A DNA stretch of 64,000 bases from Rhynchopus euleeides. Lineage: Eukaryota; Euglenozoa; Diplonemea; Diplonemida; Diplonemidae. The notes under the pieces are model-generated. The model was not told where the DNA came from. It saw only the letters and a list, made by a program, of their open reading frames with translations, and searched no databases. The DNA lies in contig OY723255.1 in the NCBI GenBank assembly GCA_963210315.1, forward strand, positions 124,001 to 188,000, written 5' to 3'. This document shows, one piece after another, positions 39,996 to 50,130 of the stretch (position 1 is its first letter; each line of letters opens with the position of its first letter). A program made the position numbers and the translations under genes.

Positions 39996-42272
39996 GTGCA
40001 GTTGTGGTGTCTGGAGGGTCCCAAAACCCTTGGAAAACCCCCCAAAATAGGCCCAGAGGCCCCCCCAGGCCATTTTTCACCCAAAAAAGTGAAAATTTTG
40101 CACCCCAAAATTTCGCCCAAAACCCATTTTTTTTGGGTGTGGGTGTGCCTGGGGGCGGAAAAATGGTGTTTTGGGCGAAAATTCGGGGTGAAATTTTTTT
40201 CGATTTTTCGCGAAAATCGTATTGTGTTGAGGGCCGTCAGGCCGATTATTGTGAAAAATACGATTTGCGACCTCCTGGCGAGCATTTCGGGAGTGCCCGT
40301 GCCTGCCCGTGCCTTCAGATACCTCAAAATAATGATTTTTGGTCAGGGGCAGGTCGAGACAATGCGATTTTTTTGCTGGCCCAGCTGTGCAATATTACGG
40401 TACACGCTGGTCCCGCAAAACTTGCCATACCCTAAGGCATTTCTCACCAAGGAACGTGAAAAGAACTGCAAAGCCCCTTTGACTGTCAAAGGGGTCAAGA
40501 AGTATGCGGTGTACTCTATCGCATACAAACATGCTGTTGCAACGCTCCTGCGCCAACCTGGCGTGCCCATCCTTGACACCATGCGGAAATCACTGCTGGG
40601 GAGGCCCTCGGTGAGCGCATTGGGCACGACTGCTGATCGCTGGCGCGAGGCTTACCCTGAGAACCTGAAGTCTATTCCGGATATTCTCCCTCGCAAGGCT
40701 GCCCCAAAGCGGGAACCTGGTGCTGGGCGCCCTTCGTTCCACCCAGAGATTGAACAGTATGTGCTCGCGAAGGTGACAGAGCGGAGGGAAAACAAATTGC
40801 CCACAACCAGGCGCAAGGTGCATGACATCGCTCTTTCCTATTCTCCACAGCCCGAGGGCTTCAAGGGAAGCACGGAATGGGTTGATGCCTGGGCAAAGAG
40901 ACACGGTTTTGATTTTGTGGCCCCACGCACCATCAAGGTGCCGATTGAGAAAGCAAAGACCCAGGTGCACAGCTTTTGGAACACGCTGCGGTGGTTGTCC
41001 CTCGGGGAATCCCGCACCCTCCTCGCTCATCCCCATGGGACTTTCGATCTGGTTATCAATGCCGACGAAACCCCAATGTACAAGTCCTCTGCAAAGCGCG
41101 AAAAGGTTCTCTCCTCCACCACAGACACGCAGCTTGTGACTGATGTTGATGCAGGGAGGAACCGCTTTGCAACACTCTTGGGAACTGTGACTTTCAATGC
41201 ACGGTCCAGAACAATTGTTCCCACGAAGCAATTGATCGTTTTCCGGGGCACAGGGGCCAGGATTTCGAAGGAGGAGCTTGCTGTGCATACCAAAGCAGGG
41301 GTCAACGTCGCTTATCAGCAGACGGGGTGGGTAAAAGATGAGGAGTGGAAAGTGTGGATCGACAAAATTTTGGTCCCACTTTGCAAAAATAAGCGAGTGC
41401 TGATAATTTTTGATGCTGCAACGACACACACGAAGCAAGCGAACCTGCAATATCTGCAGAGAAAAACAGGGGCAAAGTACGCAGTCATCCCTGGGGGCTT
41501 GACTTCGTCGTTGCAGTATCTTGATGTGTTTGGGTTTGCGGGGTTTAAAACCTCATTTCATCGCCACCTCGATGAAATGAAGGACACAGCCACCATTGCA
41601 TCGCGGGGTTCGGATCTGCGGCAGGATGTCCGCTTCAGCGACAGGTGGTATCGTGAAGCGATGTCGACTTCTGTGGGCGCAGTCTGGGGGGCATCTGTGG
41701 AGAACGTTGGTGATGAGGAGGTGGCAACGCGCCTCAAGGGGTTGGGGTATGTTCTGAACCTCTCAGGTTCAGAAGACGGCTGCGTGACTGCCCCCTGCTT
41801 TCCCGAGCTGAGATTTCGCCCTGTCCCCCTGAAGCTCCACAAGCAGATGCGGGGGCTCGACCTTGCTCGGCAGTGTGGGTATCTTCCGGTGCTGTCGAAA
41901 ATCTTTGCTGATGCTGCCGCAGATCTGAATGCGCAGGAAAAGGCAGTGGCGTCACAGGAACGGTCTCAGGTGGGAGTGCAAAGTACCCTGAGCAGCTGGG
42001 TCAATCCAAGTGGCCGAATCCGGGTGAACAGCCTGTCACAGCCCTCGACGCAGACGCTCCCCACACCGGCCTCTGAGACAACACCAACACCCCCGACTCT
42101 TCTGAACCCTGACCCCCAGCCCACTCCGACAACAACACCTGCGGCTGTCCCTGGCAATCCTTCGCTCATTTCGCAGGGACCGAAGCGGAAGCGGCACCTG
42201 TGCAGCCTGTGCAAGAAGCCTGGCCACAATATTAAGAGGTGCCGGAATGCGCCCGCGGTCTTGAAGCAGTAA
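39996..42272 (+). CDS. Pogo/Tigger-like DDD transposase with C-terminal zinc knuckle
   Basis: The open frame is 758 codons. The conserved protein starts near residue 160, so a start at M196 (40581) is possible; the first 150 codons translate T- and G-run-rich DNA. Residues about 243-312 form a CENPB/Tc5-type helix-turn-helix (GRPSFHPEIEQY to AWAKRHGFDF). The DDE_1 catalytic core follows: D357 (VINADETPMYKSS), D473 (VLIIFDAATTH) and D510 (SSLQYLDVFGF), a DD36D spacing. A Pro/Thr-rich linker (about 685-720) precedes a basic patch and a CCHC zinc knuckle, C736-C739-H744-C749. The frame is complete, so the gene may be active. A matching right terminus (poly-G/C with CAG next to TA) is at 43010-43037; the left end was not located. 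It is the likely source of the TA-flanked MITEs with poly-G ends. Confidence 0.82.
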   Translation: MQLWCLEGPKTLGKPPKIGPEAPPGHFSPKKVKILHPKISPKTHFFWVWVCLGAEKWCFGRKFGVKFFSIFRENRIVLRAVRPIIVKNTICDLLASISGVPVPARAFRYLKIMIFGQGQVETMRFFCWPSCAILRYTLVPQNLPYPKAFLTKEREKNCKAPLTVKGVKKYAVYSIAYKHAVATLLRQPGVPILDTMRKSLLGRPSVSALGTTADRWREAYPENLKSIPDILPRKAAPKREPGAGRPSFHPEIEQYVLAKVTERRENKLPTTRRKVHDIALSYSPQPEGFKGSTEWVDAWAKRHGFDFVAPRTIKVPIEKAKTQVHSFWNTLRWLSLGESRTLLAHPHGTFDLVINADETPMYKSSAKREKVLSSTTDTQLVTDVDAGRNRFATLLGTVTFNARSRTIVPTKQLIVFRGTGARISKEELAVHTKAGVNVAYQQTGWVKDEEWKVWIDKILVPLCKNKRVLIIFDAATTHTKQANLQYLQRKTGAKYAVIPGGLTSSLQYLDVFGFAGFKTSFHRHLDEMKDTATIASRGSDLRQDVRFSDRWYREAMSTSVGAVWGASVENVGDEEVATRLKGLGYVLNLSGSEDGCVTAPCFPELRFRPVPLKLHKQMRGLDLARQCGYLPVLSKIFADAAADLNAQEKAVASQERSQVGVQSTLSSWVNPSGRIRVNSLSQPSTQTLPTPASETTPTPPTLLNPDPQPTPTTTPAAVPGNPSLISQGPKRKRHLCSLCKKPGHNIKRCRNAPAVLKQ

Positions 42273-43009
42273 GTGTGCTTCCTGCTCGAACTTCCTGCCC
42301 ATACGGCGCAAAGGCCCTTTTTTTTCTGTCTGAATGGGCATCGCATTTTTTCTGCAAGTTCCTGTGGCATCTGCACTTTCAACTGCCTCTGAATCAGAGG
42401 CAGGTGTTTCGGGGCAGCATGCATGCACCACCCATACTTGCCATCGAGTTCCACGGCCTGTCCACTCAAACGCCGAACGTCTCTTGCCCAGGGATAAACT
42501 TCATATCCCGAGCCCCACTGAACAGGGGAACCTTGAAACACCTGGTGGTGGTTTCTTCTTCCTGAACTGTTGAATTTTCACCACCAAGAGGTTGTCCTTG
42601 TACCTTTTCAACGAGCCTCGCACAAACCGTGATACCGTGTGGCATGTTTCAACTTTCGCGACCGTGTCTTCGTACCCTTGCAATGCCTGCCCGATTGCGT
42701 GCAAGAAGCTCCACAACTTGACAACGTGGAAGACCCACCATTACCCGGGTGGTGGAAGTGTCCTCAGCAAGTTTGGATGGCAGAGCAAGAGTGGCCGGAC
42801 TCAGCCCCCGTACACCCCGCGACCCCCTCCCAGCCAGATTATATAACTCGGTCCCCTCCCCCTCACCAGGAATACGTACTTTTGCACCAGAAATAGCCTA
42901 AAACTTCAAAAAGTGAATAATCGTGCACACCACGATTATTCCCCCCCGTCAACTTTTTATCTTTTTTTGGGCCCCTCAATTATACCCGCCCGTTCGCCAA
43001 TTAATAGTG

Positions 43010-43037
43010 GAGTGCACGATTAATTGCCCCCCCCCAG
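43010..43037. mobile_element. Right terminus of pogo-type element
   Basis: GTGCACGATTAATTGC followed by a C-run and CAG, then TA at 43038-43039. Just inside lies CCCGCCCGTTCGCC, shared with the 735-bp MITE at 34599-35333. It may bound the transposase gene or a separate small element starting near 42915, where TAATCGTGCAC appears. Confidence 0.5.
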
Positions 43038-43633
43038 TAAAGGCGCTCGTTCCGCACAGAGCGGAGACACCTTGATTCCCACATGGTGCAAACGGACACC
43101 ACATAAGGTTTGCCTCGGGGAAGCAACCCGCTGCCCGCTGAAGCCGTCGCTGTGCCCCTCCCCTTCTTCCCTTGCCGAATGCAAGCGGGGTGGGCTGATC
43201 CGGCTGCTGCCAATAGAGGAGGAGAAGAGCCAAGTCAAAGCCACGTGTTATTCACGGTTTGCCCCCCGGGCGGGATCCCGGGCGGGCCCGGCCGGGTTCC
43301 GGGAAATTCCGGGATTCCCGGGATTTCCCGGCCGGGAATCCCGGGATGACCCCGGGGTATCCCGGGGTCATCCCGGGACCCCCCCGGGGTCAGGTGTAGG
43401 TGGGTGGTAAGATGACTTGAGAGTTTTGCACATTGCACATTGCACGCTGCCGTTGCCCCCTTCCCCTTTGCGATCCACCCGATGTCATTAGTTTTTGCTG
43501 GACCCGACTATTTCACCTCACATATACCGCACGTGACTTGGACCCCACAACCCCGCCCCGCCCCCCCCCCCCCCCCCCACGTAACTGCGCCGCATACACA
43601 CACCCGGCAGAGAAACCTTCCACAACAGCAAAC

Positions 43634-45544
43634 ATGCACCGTACTCTTTTGTTACTCCTCATTTTTTTTTCCTTCCTGCTCGTTGGTGATGCAGCACCAG
43701 GGCAGAAAGGAGGGAAGAGGGCGAGGGATGATGCGGATGACGGCGACAGCGATGGCGACGGCGGCAAGAGCCGCAAGCAATCTCGCCGAGGCAAGGCGGA
43801 GGTAGCGGCCCCGGAACCGGACCCCACCACTGACAACGACGACGACGACGACGACGACATCGACGACGCCATTGAGGCGGTGCTGAAGGAGGTGAAGCGG
43901 AAGAGGCAGCCGCTGATCGATTTGGCCGTCGCTGAAGGGGTCCTCACAGAGAATGAGAAAGCCCCCCTCATGCCGAAGATCGCCCGCCTGATTGCTCTCG
44001 GACGGAAGAAGAAGGAGCTCGCCGCCAGCGCAGTGGCCTTGCGCACGCCGACGGGGAAGTTGCGCCGCCCGGCAAAGGCCGCCCTCGCCGAGAGCCTCAG
44101 CAGCCAAGCTGACCTGACCCCCCCGAAGCTGCAGCCTGCCCAGTCTTTGTCGACCCGCTTCTCCGAGTTCAAGTGGCTTTCAGTCAAGACGAAAGCGGAG
44201 GCCACGACCGACGGGTACAGGTTCGCGAAGGCCACGGCGAGATGCTGCGACGAGCAGGAGGTGCCCGTGTGTGCTCCGTGCAAGTGGGCGTTTGCACCCG
44301 GCGTCGACAGGCACGACCTCACGAGCCACGTGGGTACGAAGGGCCACGGTCGCAATGCAACGACCCCAGTCGACGCCTCAACGCCAAACCGTGACGCATC
44401 CACACCAGCAGCCGACCGATCCACACCAGCAGCCGACCGATCCACACCTTCGAGCAACCGACCCGCACCAGCAAACTCCAACGTCCGGGAAACGCTGCTG
44501 GAGGTGTGCACGATGGCAGGGCTCTCGTTTCGTGGCGCGACGCAGGTCTTCCGTGCCGTCTCTGGGCTCACCATCCCAGAAGACGTCAACATGCAGAAGG
44601 TCTGGCAGAGGAGCGGGGCGACCGTCTACGACAACCACCTCGACACGATTGCCGATATGCTCGCAGGACAAGATCTGAGCATCGTCCACGACTGTGGTTC
44701 GACGATCCAGGGTCAGAATGTCGTGTTGTTCATTGCACAGACCGCTACAACGTCCGTTGCGCTGCCGCTACAGTATTCGGCCTACACTCCCCCCACGTTC
44801 GAGAAGCTTGCTGTGCTGCTGAAGACCGTCGGTTCTGAGGCGCTTCAGGACATGCTGACGGAGTTCGTCCGTGCCGCGGCGCCGGTAAGAGCCGCTTTGT
44901 CGCGGTACAGCAACGCGCAGGCACCCGGGACGGTTGGATCGGCGACGATCTACGCGGAGGTGGAGGAGCTGATCGACATCCTCCAGAGGGCGAGCACGGG
45001 GGATGGACTCGCAGCCCGCGTGTCCAAGACCTTCTACAACGGTCTGCAGAGCCGGTGGCGCGAATCCTCGGAAACGGGCCGGGGGTTCTACCTCTCTGTG
45101 CGCCAGCTGACTCCGGAGGGGTACGAGACCCTGGAGATGCTGGATGACCTGCTGCCACGCGAAGACCTCGGCAAGCACATCGGCTTCGACGTCACCGCGC
45201 CCATGTACCAGGCGTACACTTCGGCAGTGTCGGAGCACGAGGTCGGCTCAGAGAGGGTATTCTGGAAACGCCAGCTTACCAACGAGACGCTCAAGCCTCT
45301 TGCTGAGCGTGTGTTGTTTCTCCTCACCTTGCCCCCTTCCTGCACAGCACCTGACAGCGCACTCTCTGTCATGATGCAAGCCATCCCCGTGTGCCGGAGT
45401 GCTATGTCCCGCGACTCCCACGCAAAGCTCTCGCTCTTGGCCATCAATCAAGATGTGCGAGGTGCGTACGGCAAGGAGTGTGGCTTCCGGCGGACATTCC
45501 CGTCACTCCGTGTGAATGACGCTGAGAGTGACGATGAGGAGTGA
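43634..45544 (+). CDS. hAT-like BED-finger transposase, internally reduced
   Basis: 636 residues from ATG 43634; the upstream 67 codons are GC-tract translation and were excluded. The N-terminus is hydrophobic (HRTLLLLLIFFSFLLVGDA), like a signal peptide, which is odd for a DNA-binding protein. Then come a Lys/Arg- and Asp-rich region (26-80, with a D-run at 69-75), a coiled basic segment, and a BED-type finger C213-C216-H232-H238. A TPAADRS-type repeat follows (250-275). The C-terminal hAT dimerisation motif is visible: VFWKRQLTNETLKPLAERVL (542-561) to SLLAINQD (600-607). Between these, D353 (IVHDCGST) might be a catalytic Asp, but the usual long RNase H insertion is missing. It may be inactive or repurposed. 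A degenerate relative lies at 11780-12962. Confidence 0.65.
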   Translation: MHRTLLLLLIFFSFLLVGDAAPGQKGGKRARDDADDGDSDGDGGKSRKQSRRGKAEVAAPEPDPTTDNDDDDDDDIDDAIEAVLKEVKRKRQPLIDLAVAEGVLTENEKAPLMPKIARLIALGRKKKELAASAVALRTPTGKLRRPAKAALAESLSSQADLTPPKLQPAQSLSTRFSEFKWLSVKTKAEATTDGYRFAKATARCCDEQEVPVCAPCKWAFAPGVDRHDLTSHVGTKGHGRNATTPVDASTPNRDASTPAADRSTPAADRSTPSSNRPAPANSNVRETLLEVCTMAGLSFRGATQVFRAVSGLTIPEDVNMQKVWQRSGATVYDNHLDTIADMLAGQDLSIVHDCGSTIQGQNVVLFIAQTATTSVALPLQYSAYTPPTFEKLAVLLKTVGSEALQDMLTEFVRAAAPVRAALSRYSNAQAPGTVGSATIYAEVEELIDILQRASTGDGLAARVSKTFYNGLQSRWRESSETGRGFYLSVRQLTPEGYETLEMLDDLLPREDLGKHIGFDVTAPMYQAYTSAVSEHEVGSERVFWKRQLTNETLKPLAERVLFLLTLPPSCTAPDSALSVMMQAIPVCRSAMSRDSHAKLSLLAINQDVRGAYGKECGFRRTFPSLRVNDAESDDEE

Positions 45545-47220
45545 TTTGTCCGGCACAGTGTGTGCGTCCGTGTGTGTGTATATCGTATTCCTTGCTGTCT
45601 GTGTCTGACGTCTTGTTCTGCAGCTGTGAGACGTCGTATGATGCTGATTGCCCTCCGATGCCATCAGCTGCTTTGGAGTCACGAGGGTATTGTGGCTCCC
45701 TTCGGAGGTTGTTGTTGCAGTGCATGTACTGCTTTTGTGTTTGTAGTTTGCCGGATCAGAAAGTCAGGAGAAGCGAATCGCGCGGCGCCCCAGCCCCAGA
45801 CCCCAGCCCCTGCCACTTGCCACTTGTGTGCTGCCTTCGTGTGTGCGCCTGTGCCTCCCTGTTCTGCATTTGGTTGCCCTCGCGGGTATCACGATACAGA
45901 GCAGTCCACCCCCTCCCCCCCCCAAAAATCGTTCGCATCATCTTGGCGCCCATTCCTTCCACTTTCTGTGGATGTGTTTGGTATTTCCGAACGGAATTTT
46001 CCAGCGTCAAGACTGATACCTCGCCGTTTTCGAGTCAGTCACTTCCACCGCCGCTGCGATTTGCGTACCGGTAGTTGTGCAGAAATGCTAACATTTAATT
46101 TGCTCTGTGGAACCTGGACTGCACCTTCTGGGATGTGAGTCTGTAGATAGTTGGACAGTTGCAGTACCCATCTGTTAGAAAGCTGAAAGGAACCTTGTCG
46201 GGCGATCAAGGACGACTGAGGGTTCAGTTTGAGTTTAATGTGGTCCAAGGGTACAACAGACATCACTGCTTGCAGATCCCTCTTGCTTGTCCCTCTGGTA
46301 ACTTCCAACGGCTCAAACTCCTCGACTTCCTTGGGTGGGCATTTGCCATACCTGACGTAAAACAGTGATGCTTCGTGCTAGTGGTGAACCTGACGTTAGT
46401 AAAGGAAGGGTGCTGCGGCTGTCCACGAGGGGCTCTGATGCCTCCTCACGGTGCCTGGTTGGTCGGTTCAGGTGAAACAGAGCAAATTTAGTGTTAGGGG
46501 GATGCCTCTGGTCAAGGCCTTTTCACAAAAATTGACCCACGGCGCCGAGTTGGGCTGTTGGTTCCTGGTTGTAGCTCGGTCTACGCCAGGTTCCACACCC
46601 CGTCATCGCAAAACGTACGCATACACAGAGGCAAAACACAACAGCCTCTGTGGTACGGGAGCATGGCGGGAGGAAATTTTGCCTTTTGGTCAAATAGGCA
46701 CCCTTTTGTAATCACTTGACCCGCAGGGTGGCTGAGTCTTATCAGACAGGCCGACCTACATGTTGATCAGTGGAACCACACAACCTGTTCAACCTGCCCC
46801 CGGGGTGGCTGAGTCCACCCCTGCCGTAGCGTAAGATAAGCCTACGTCGACCCTCGTCGTCCTCTTCGTCGTCCTAGGACTGTGGAGTTCAGCAACCAGG
46901 AGGATGCGGAACTGCTGTGAGCTGCACACTCTCTTGACACACCTGCACGTATCTGCGTTACACTCGTGGTAACCCCGAACCCTGTATTTATACAGGAGAC
47001 TTCCATCTGGGACAGTTTCTGTTCCAGATGAGCTTTGACAGTGGTAGCCATCTTTGCTATGGAGCCATCGTCATTGCTATCGTCGTCACTCGGACCCATG
47101 AGCAGTGGATACAATTGGTGTGGAAGGAGAGGGTGCGGTTCTGGATCAGCAGGTCTGAATCTGAAACTGGGGACTGAAAGCCATAGGTCTGAGATGACCT
47201 CGGTCCAAGCGACCTGAGAC
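45545..47220. other. Non-coding 3' part of hAT-like element
   Basis: Between the transposase stop and the right GC-rich terminus I see no supported gene. Two overlapping plus-strand frames of 177 and 192 codons (45541-46138) are Cys/Ser/Pro-rich and domainless, and are not called. Confidence 0.5.
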
Positions 47221-47451
47221 TGAGAACCCCCGGGATTCCCGGCCGGACCCCGGCCGGACCCGGCCGGGATTTCCCCGGGATCCCGGCCGGGATTTCAAAA
47301 TCCCGGTCCCGGGCCCGGAATTTCCGGGCCCGGCCGGGGTTTCCCGGGATCCTGCCGGGGGGCAAACCGTGGTTATTGATGTTGGAGCATGGCGCACGAA
47401 GTGCAGCACATGCGGCACTCCCCGATCAAGGGGCGGCAAGTGGGCAGGGCA

Positions 47452-47699
47452 GGGTGGGGTGGGGTGGGGTGGGGTGGGGTGGGGTGGGGTGGGGTGGGGT
47501 GGGGTGGGGTGGGGTGGGGTGGGGTGGGGTGGGGTGGGGTGGGGTGGGGTGGGGTGGGGTGGGGTGGGGTGGGGTGGGGTGGGGTGGGGTGGGGTGGGGT
47601 GGGGTGGGGTGGGGTGGGGTGGGGTGGGGTGGGGTGGGGTGGGGTGGGGTGGGGTGGGGTGGGGTGGGGTGGGGTGGGGTGGGGTGGGGTGGGGTGGGG
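47452..47699. repeat. (GGGGT)n array, about 49 units
   Basis: Uninterrupted pentamer GGGGT on the plus strand. Further arrays occur at 52762-52854 and 53208-53421. Long glycine/tryptophan/valine frames here are translation artefacts. Confidence 0.97.
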
Positions 47700-48210
47700 G
47701 GATTCCTAATCAGAAGACTGCAGGCAAGAAGAGGAAGCCACCGAAATGGGGCCTCAATTAACAGCGAAACGCCAAACTTGGGAAGTGGGGGGGGGAGCCG
47801 GCTCTGTACTACAAATCGCGGACTCACTCTAGACGAAGAGGGTGTCGCGGCCGTGTGGGGAACCAAAAACCTGATGAAGGAGGTCCGTGTGTAGTGCCCA
47901 AACACGCCGTGACAGCCTCGCCAACCTGGCCAATTCAGCCAGTGGGGTATCTGCCTGGAACACAAAAAACGCTCAGAACACCAAAGGAAACTGCACGTCT
48001 TCTTTGGAATCCCCCTAAGCGGGGCAAAGCCCCTTCACTAAAGTGCTTAGTAAGGGAATTCCTAATCAGAAGACTGCAGGCAAGAAGAGGAAGCCACCGA
48101 AACGGGGCCTCAATTAACAGCGAAACGCCAAACTTGGGAAGTGGGGGGGGGAGCCGGCTCTGTACTACAAATCGCGGACTCACTCTAGACGAAGAGGGTG
48201 TCGCGGCCGT
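47700..48210. repeat. 355-bp satellite unit plus partial second unit
   Basis: Unit 1 (47700-48054) starts GATTCCTAATCAGAAGACTG and ends CACTAAAGTGCTTAGTAAGG. A second unit starts at 48055 and is interrupted at 48210 by a retroelement; its other half resumes at 52563. A third full unit is at 52855-53207. Where uninterrupted, units alternate with (GGGGT)n. Confidence 0.88.
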
Positions 48211-48381
48211 ACCACGTAAGCGCAGATACCCCAGAAACGAAAAAACCAGACAGGGACATCAAAGACATCAACGTATCTATGTTAAGGCGCCGCCGCTAAG
48301 AGCGCGGCGCGGTGAAGATGGGGGAGGGGGGAGCGAGTGAGAGCCCCGCTTCCCACCCCCCGCCTGTGTAATCATCCTTTT

Positions 48382-50130
48382 CTACACAATGTTGAAACCG
48401 GCCCGGGTGCTCCTCACACCCACGAGCATCTCCTCTGCGGGCACGCAATCGGAGCCGCACGACGCTCGCCGCGACAGCTCGTCCGCCGGCATCACCGCGG
48501 TGCTGATCCACCTGGACAGCACCGCCCCACCCGTGGCGTCGACTGTCTCGAAAACGTCGGACAGGACGTCGTTCCCCACCCGAAGCGCACAGTGGCCCTT
48601 TGCGAAGCAAGCCACCGCTGCGGCGTTGTCCCCGAACAACAGCACGCTCCGCGCCCCTCCGAGTATAGCATCCCGGAGGCCCCACGCCGCAGCACGCACC
48701 TCCAGCATGAAGATGTCCTCCGCGCGGCGCCACACACCCCACCTGCGGGAGGCCGTACGACTGCCCGCCCGCACAACCACGATCCCCCAGCCCTCCAGCG
48801 ACGCGTCGGTGTACACCACTGCGTCGAACAGTGATGCGGCCCCCACTCGCCGCCTCGGGAGAAGCCAGTCGTCGACCAGGAGGTGGGTGGACCGAAAATC
48901 GGACAGGTCCCGTCTCGCCCCAGCCGAGAGGGTCACCATCGACTCCCAGCCCACCCGGTCCTGCGACACCTCCCTCCCCATCAGCGACAGCCACGCGAGC
49001 AGGTCCCCGAAGCCGCACAACCTCCCTTGGGTCGCGTGCAGCACCCACACCAAGGAACCCACCGCGCGCCACGCTGTCCGCAGGAGGACACTCTCGGCCG
49101 ACACGCACACATCGACCAAAGCTGCCGCCTTCCTCCTCCACTCTGTTGGCAGTCGCAGACGTTTCCCCTGCAGATCCCACTCGACACCTGCGTAGGTGAT
49201 GGTTGTCGAGGGGGTCAGCACACACTTCCCCTCGTTCACCTGCACGCCCGCCTGTCGGATCCGCTCCATCAGCCAATCACACCTCTCCCGCGCCTCCGCC
49301 TCGGATGCGCCCACCACGACAATATCGTCTAGCCATGCGGCCCCGTCAGACCCCAGTAGATCCCCCAGCAAGATCTCGCTTGTCGTCTGCGCCACCACGG
49401 GTGCCCACGACCAGCCCATCGGGAGGCGGGCCGTCTCGTAGACGCGGCCCCCCTGTCTGACGCAGAAAAACGACCTGATCTCGGGGTGCAGCACGAACTG
49501 CCAGAAAAACCCCCGGAAGTCGACCTTCACCGCGTGCGTAGCGCTACCGCCCAACATCAACTCCGTCAGCTCTGCGGGAGATGGCAAGGAGAACTTGTGT
49601 GGCTCGTCCATCGCCTCGTTCACCGGCCTGCAATCCAGTACGAGACGATTCACCCCCGGCACCGACTTCCCCACGAAAAAAGCCCGCACTGCCCCGTGCA
49701 TCGGGCTCGTCCGCCTCTTCGTCACCAACACCCCGCCCTCCGTACACTGGCTCACCATCCTCGCGGGTAGGCGCGACACAGGACCTGGCTTTGGTACCGA
49801 ACCCTTCACATGTGACCGGAACGTCGCCGGGCTGTCCACCATACCCAGCACCGCCGCCTTGCCTGGTTCCGCCATGTCGCGCAGCACTTCGAGGTTGACC
49901 TTTCCGGATGGGAACTCATCCAGCCGCTGCACCAATTCGCGCTGTGACCCAAGCCCCCCGAACTCGCGCATAGCCGCTCGCACACCCGGGGGGGATGCGG
50001 ACACGTCCACCTCCACGTCCTCCGGGGGGTCGGCCGGGTCGTACTTCCGCCCGCAGCCCAACGATCCGAACCGCAGAGCGTCGACCAGCACGTCGAGCCG
50101 CCCCTCCGGGGTCCCGGCTACGCCTGCAGC
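48382..50130 (-). CDS. Reverse transcriptase / RNase H of retroelement 1
   Basis: The frame is open from 51402, but only the part after about 50130 (last 582 codons) shows domains; upstream it runs antiframe to the recombinase. RT motifs: NRLVLDCRPVNEAMDEP, AVKVDFRGFFWQF, RLPMGWSWAPVVAQ and the active site AAWLDDIVVVG (WLDD in place of YxDD). RNase H motifs: VVYTDASLEGWGIVV, FMLEVRAAAWGL and VLLFGDNAAAVACF. It ends at RAGFNIV, 170 bp inside the left terminus. No methylase domain is seen, unlike classical DIRS1. The catalytic Asp pairs are intact, so activity is possible. Confidence 0.82.
   Translation of the reverse strand, partial: AAGVAGTPEGRLDVLVDALRFGSLGCGRKYDPADPPEDVEVDVSASPPGVRAAMREFGGLGSQRELVQRLDEFPSGKVNLEVLRDMAEPGKAAVLGMVDSPATFRSHVKGSVPKPGPVSRLPARMVSQCTEGGVLVTKRRTSPMHGAVRAFFVGKSVPGVNRLVLDCRPVNEAMDEPHKFSLPSPAELTELMLGGSATHAVKVDFRGFFWQFVLHPEIRSFFCVRQGGRVYETARLPMGWSWAPVVAQTTSEILLGDLLGSDGAAWLDDIVVVGASEAEARERCDWLMERIRQAGVQVNEGKCVLTPSTTITYAGVEWDLQGKRLRLPTEWRRKAAALVDVCVSAESVLLRTAWRAVGSLVWVLHATQGRLCGFGDLLAWLSLMGREVSQDRVGWESMVTLSAGARRDLSDFRSTHLLVDDWLLPRRRVGAASLFDAVVYTDASLEGWGIVVVRAGSRTASRRWGVWRRAEDIFMLEVRAAAWGLRDAILGGARSVLLFGDNAAAVACFAKGHCALRVGNDVLSDVFETVDATGGAVLSRWISTAVMPADELSRRASCGSDCVPAEEMLVGVRSTRAGFNIV

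Larger units (their letters stand above)
43253..47371 (+). mobile_element. hAT-like element with long GC-rich inverted ends
   Basis: Ends read CACGGTTTGCCCCCCGG and, at 47355-47371, its near-complement (CCGGGGGGCAAACCGTG). Both continue for about 140 bp as CCCGGG/CCGGCCGGG-rich sequence. The 6-bp direct repeat GTTATT flanks both ends (43247-43252, 47372-47377); this is shorter than the usual 8 bp of hAT. The element holds one transposase-like gene (43634-45544), and the remaining 1.7 kb (45545-47220) shows no domain. Confidence 0.7.

Noticed and set aside
43253-47371. CCCGGG-rich ends as a CpG-island promoter
   Set aside because: The two GC-rich blocks are inverted copies ending in the same CACGGTTTGCC word with a flanking direct repeat, so they are transposon termini.
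47389-47894. Long Gly/Trp/Val open frames over the GGGGT array
   Set aside because: A 5-bp repeat without stop codons is open in several frames; no start context, no domain.
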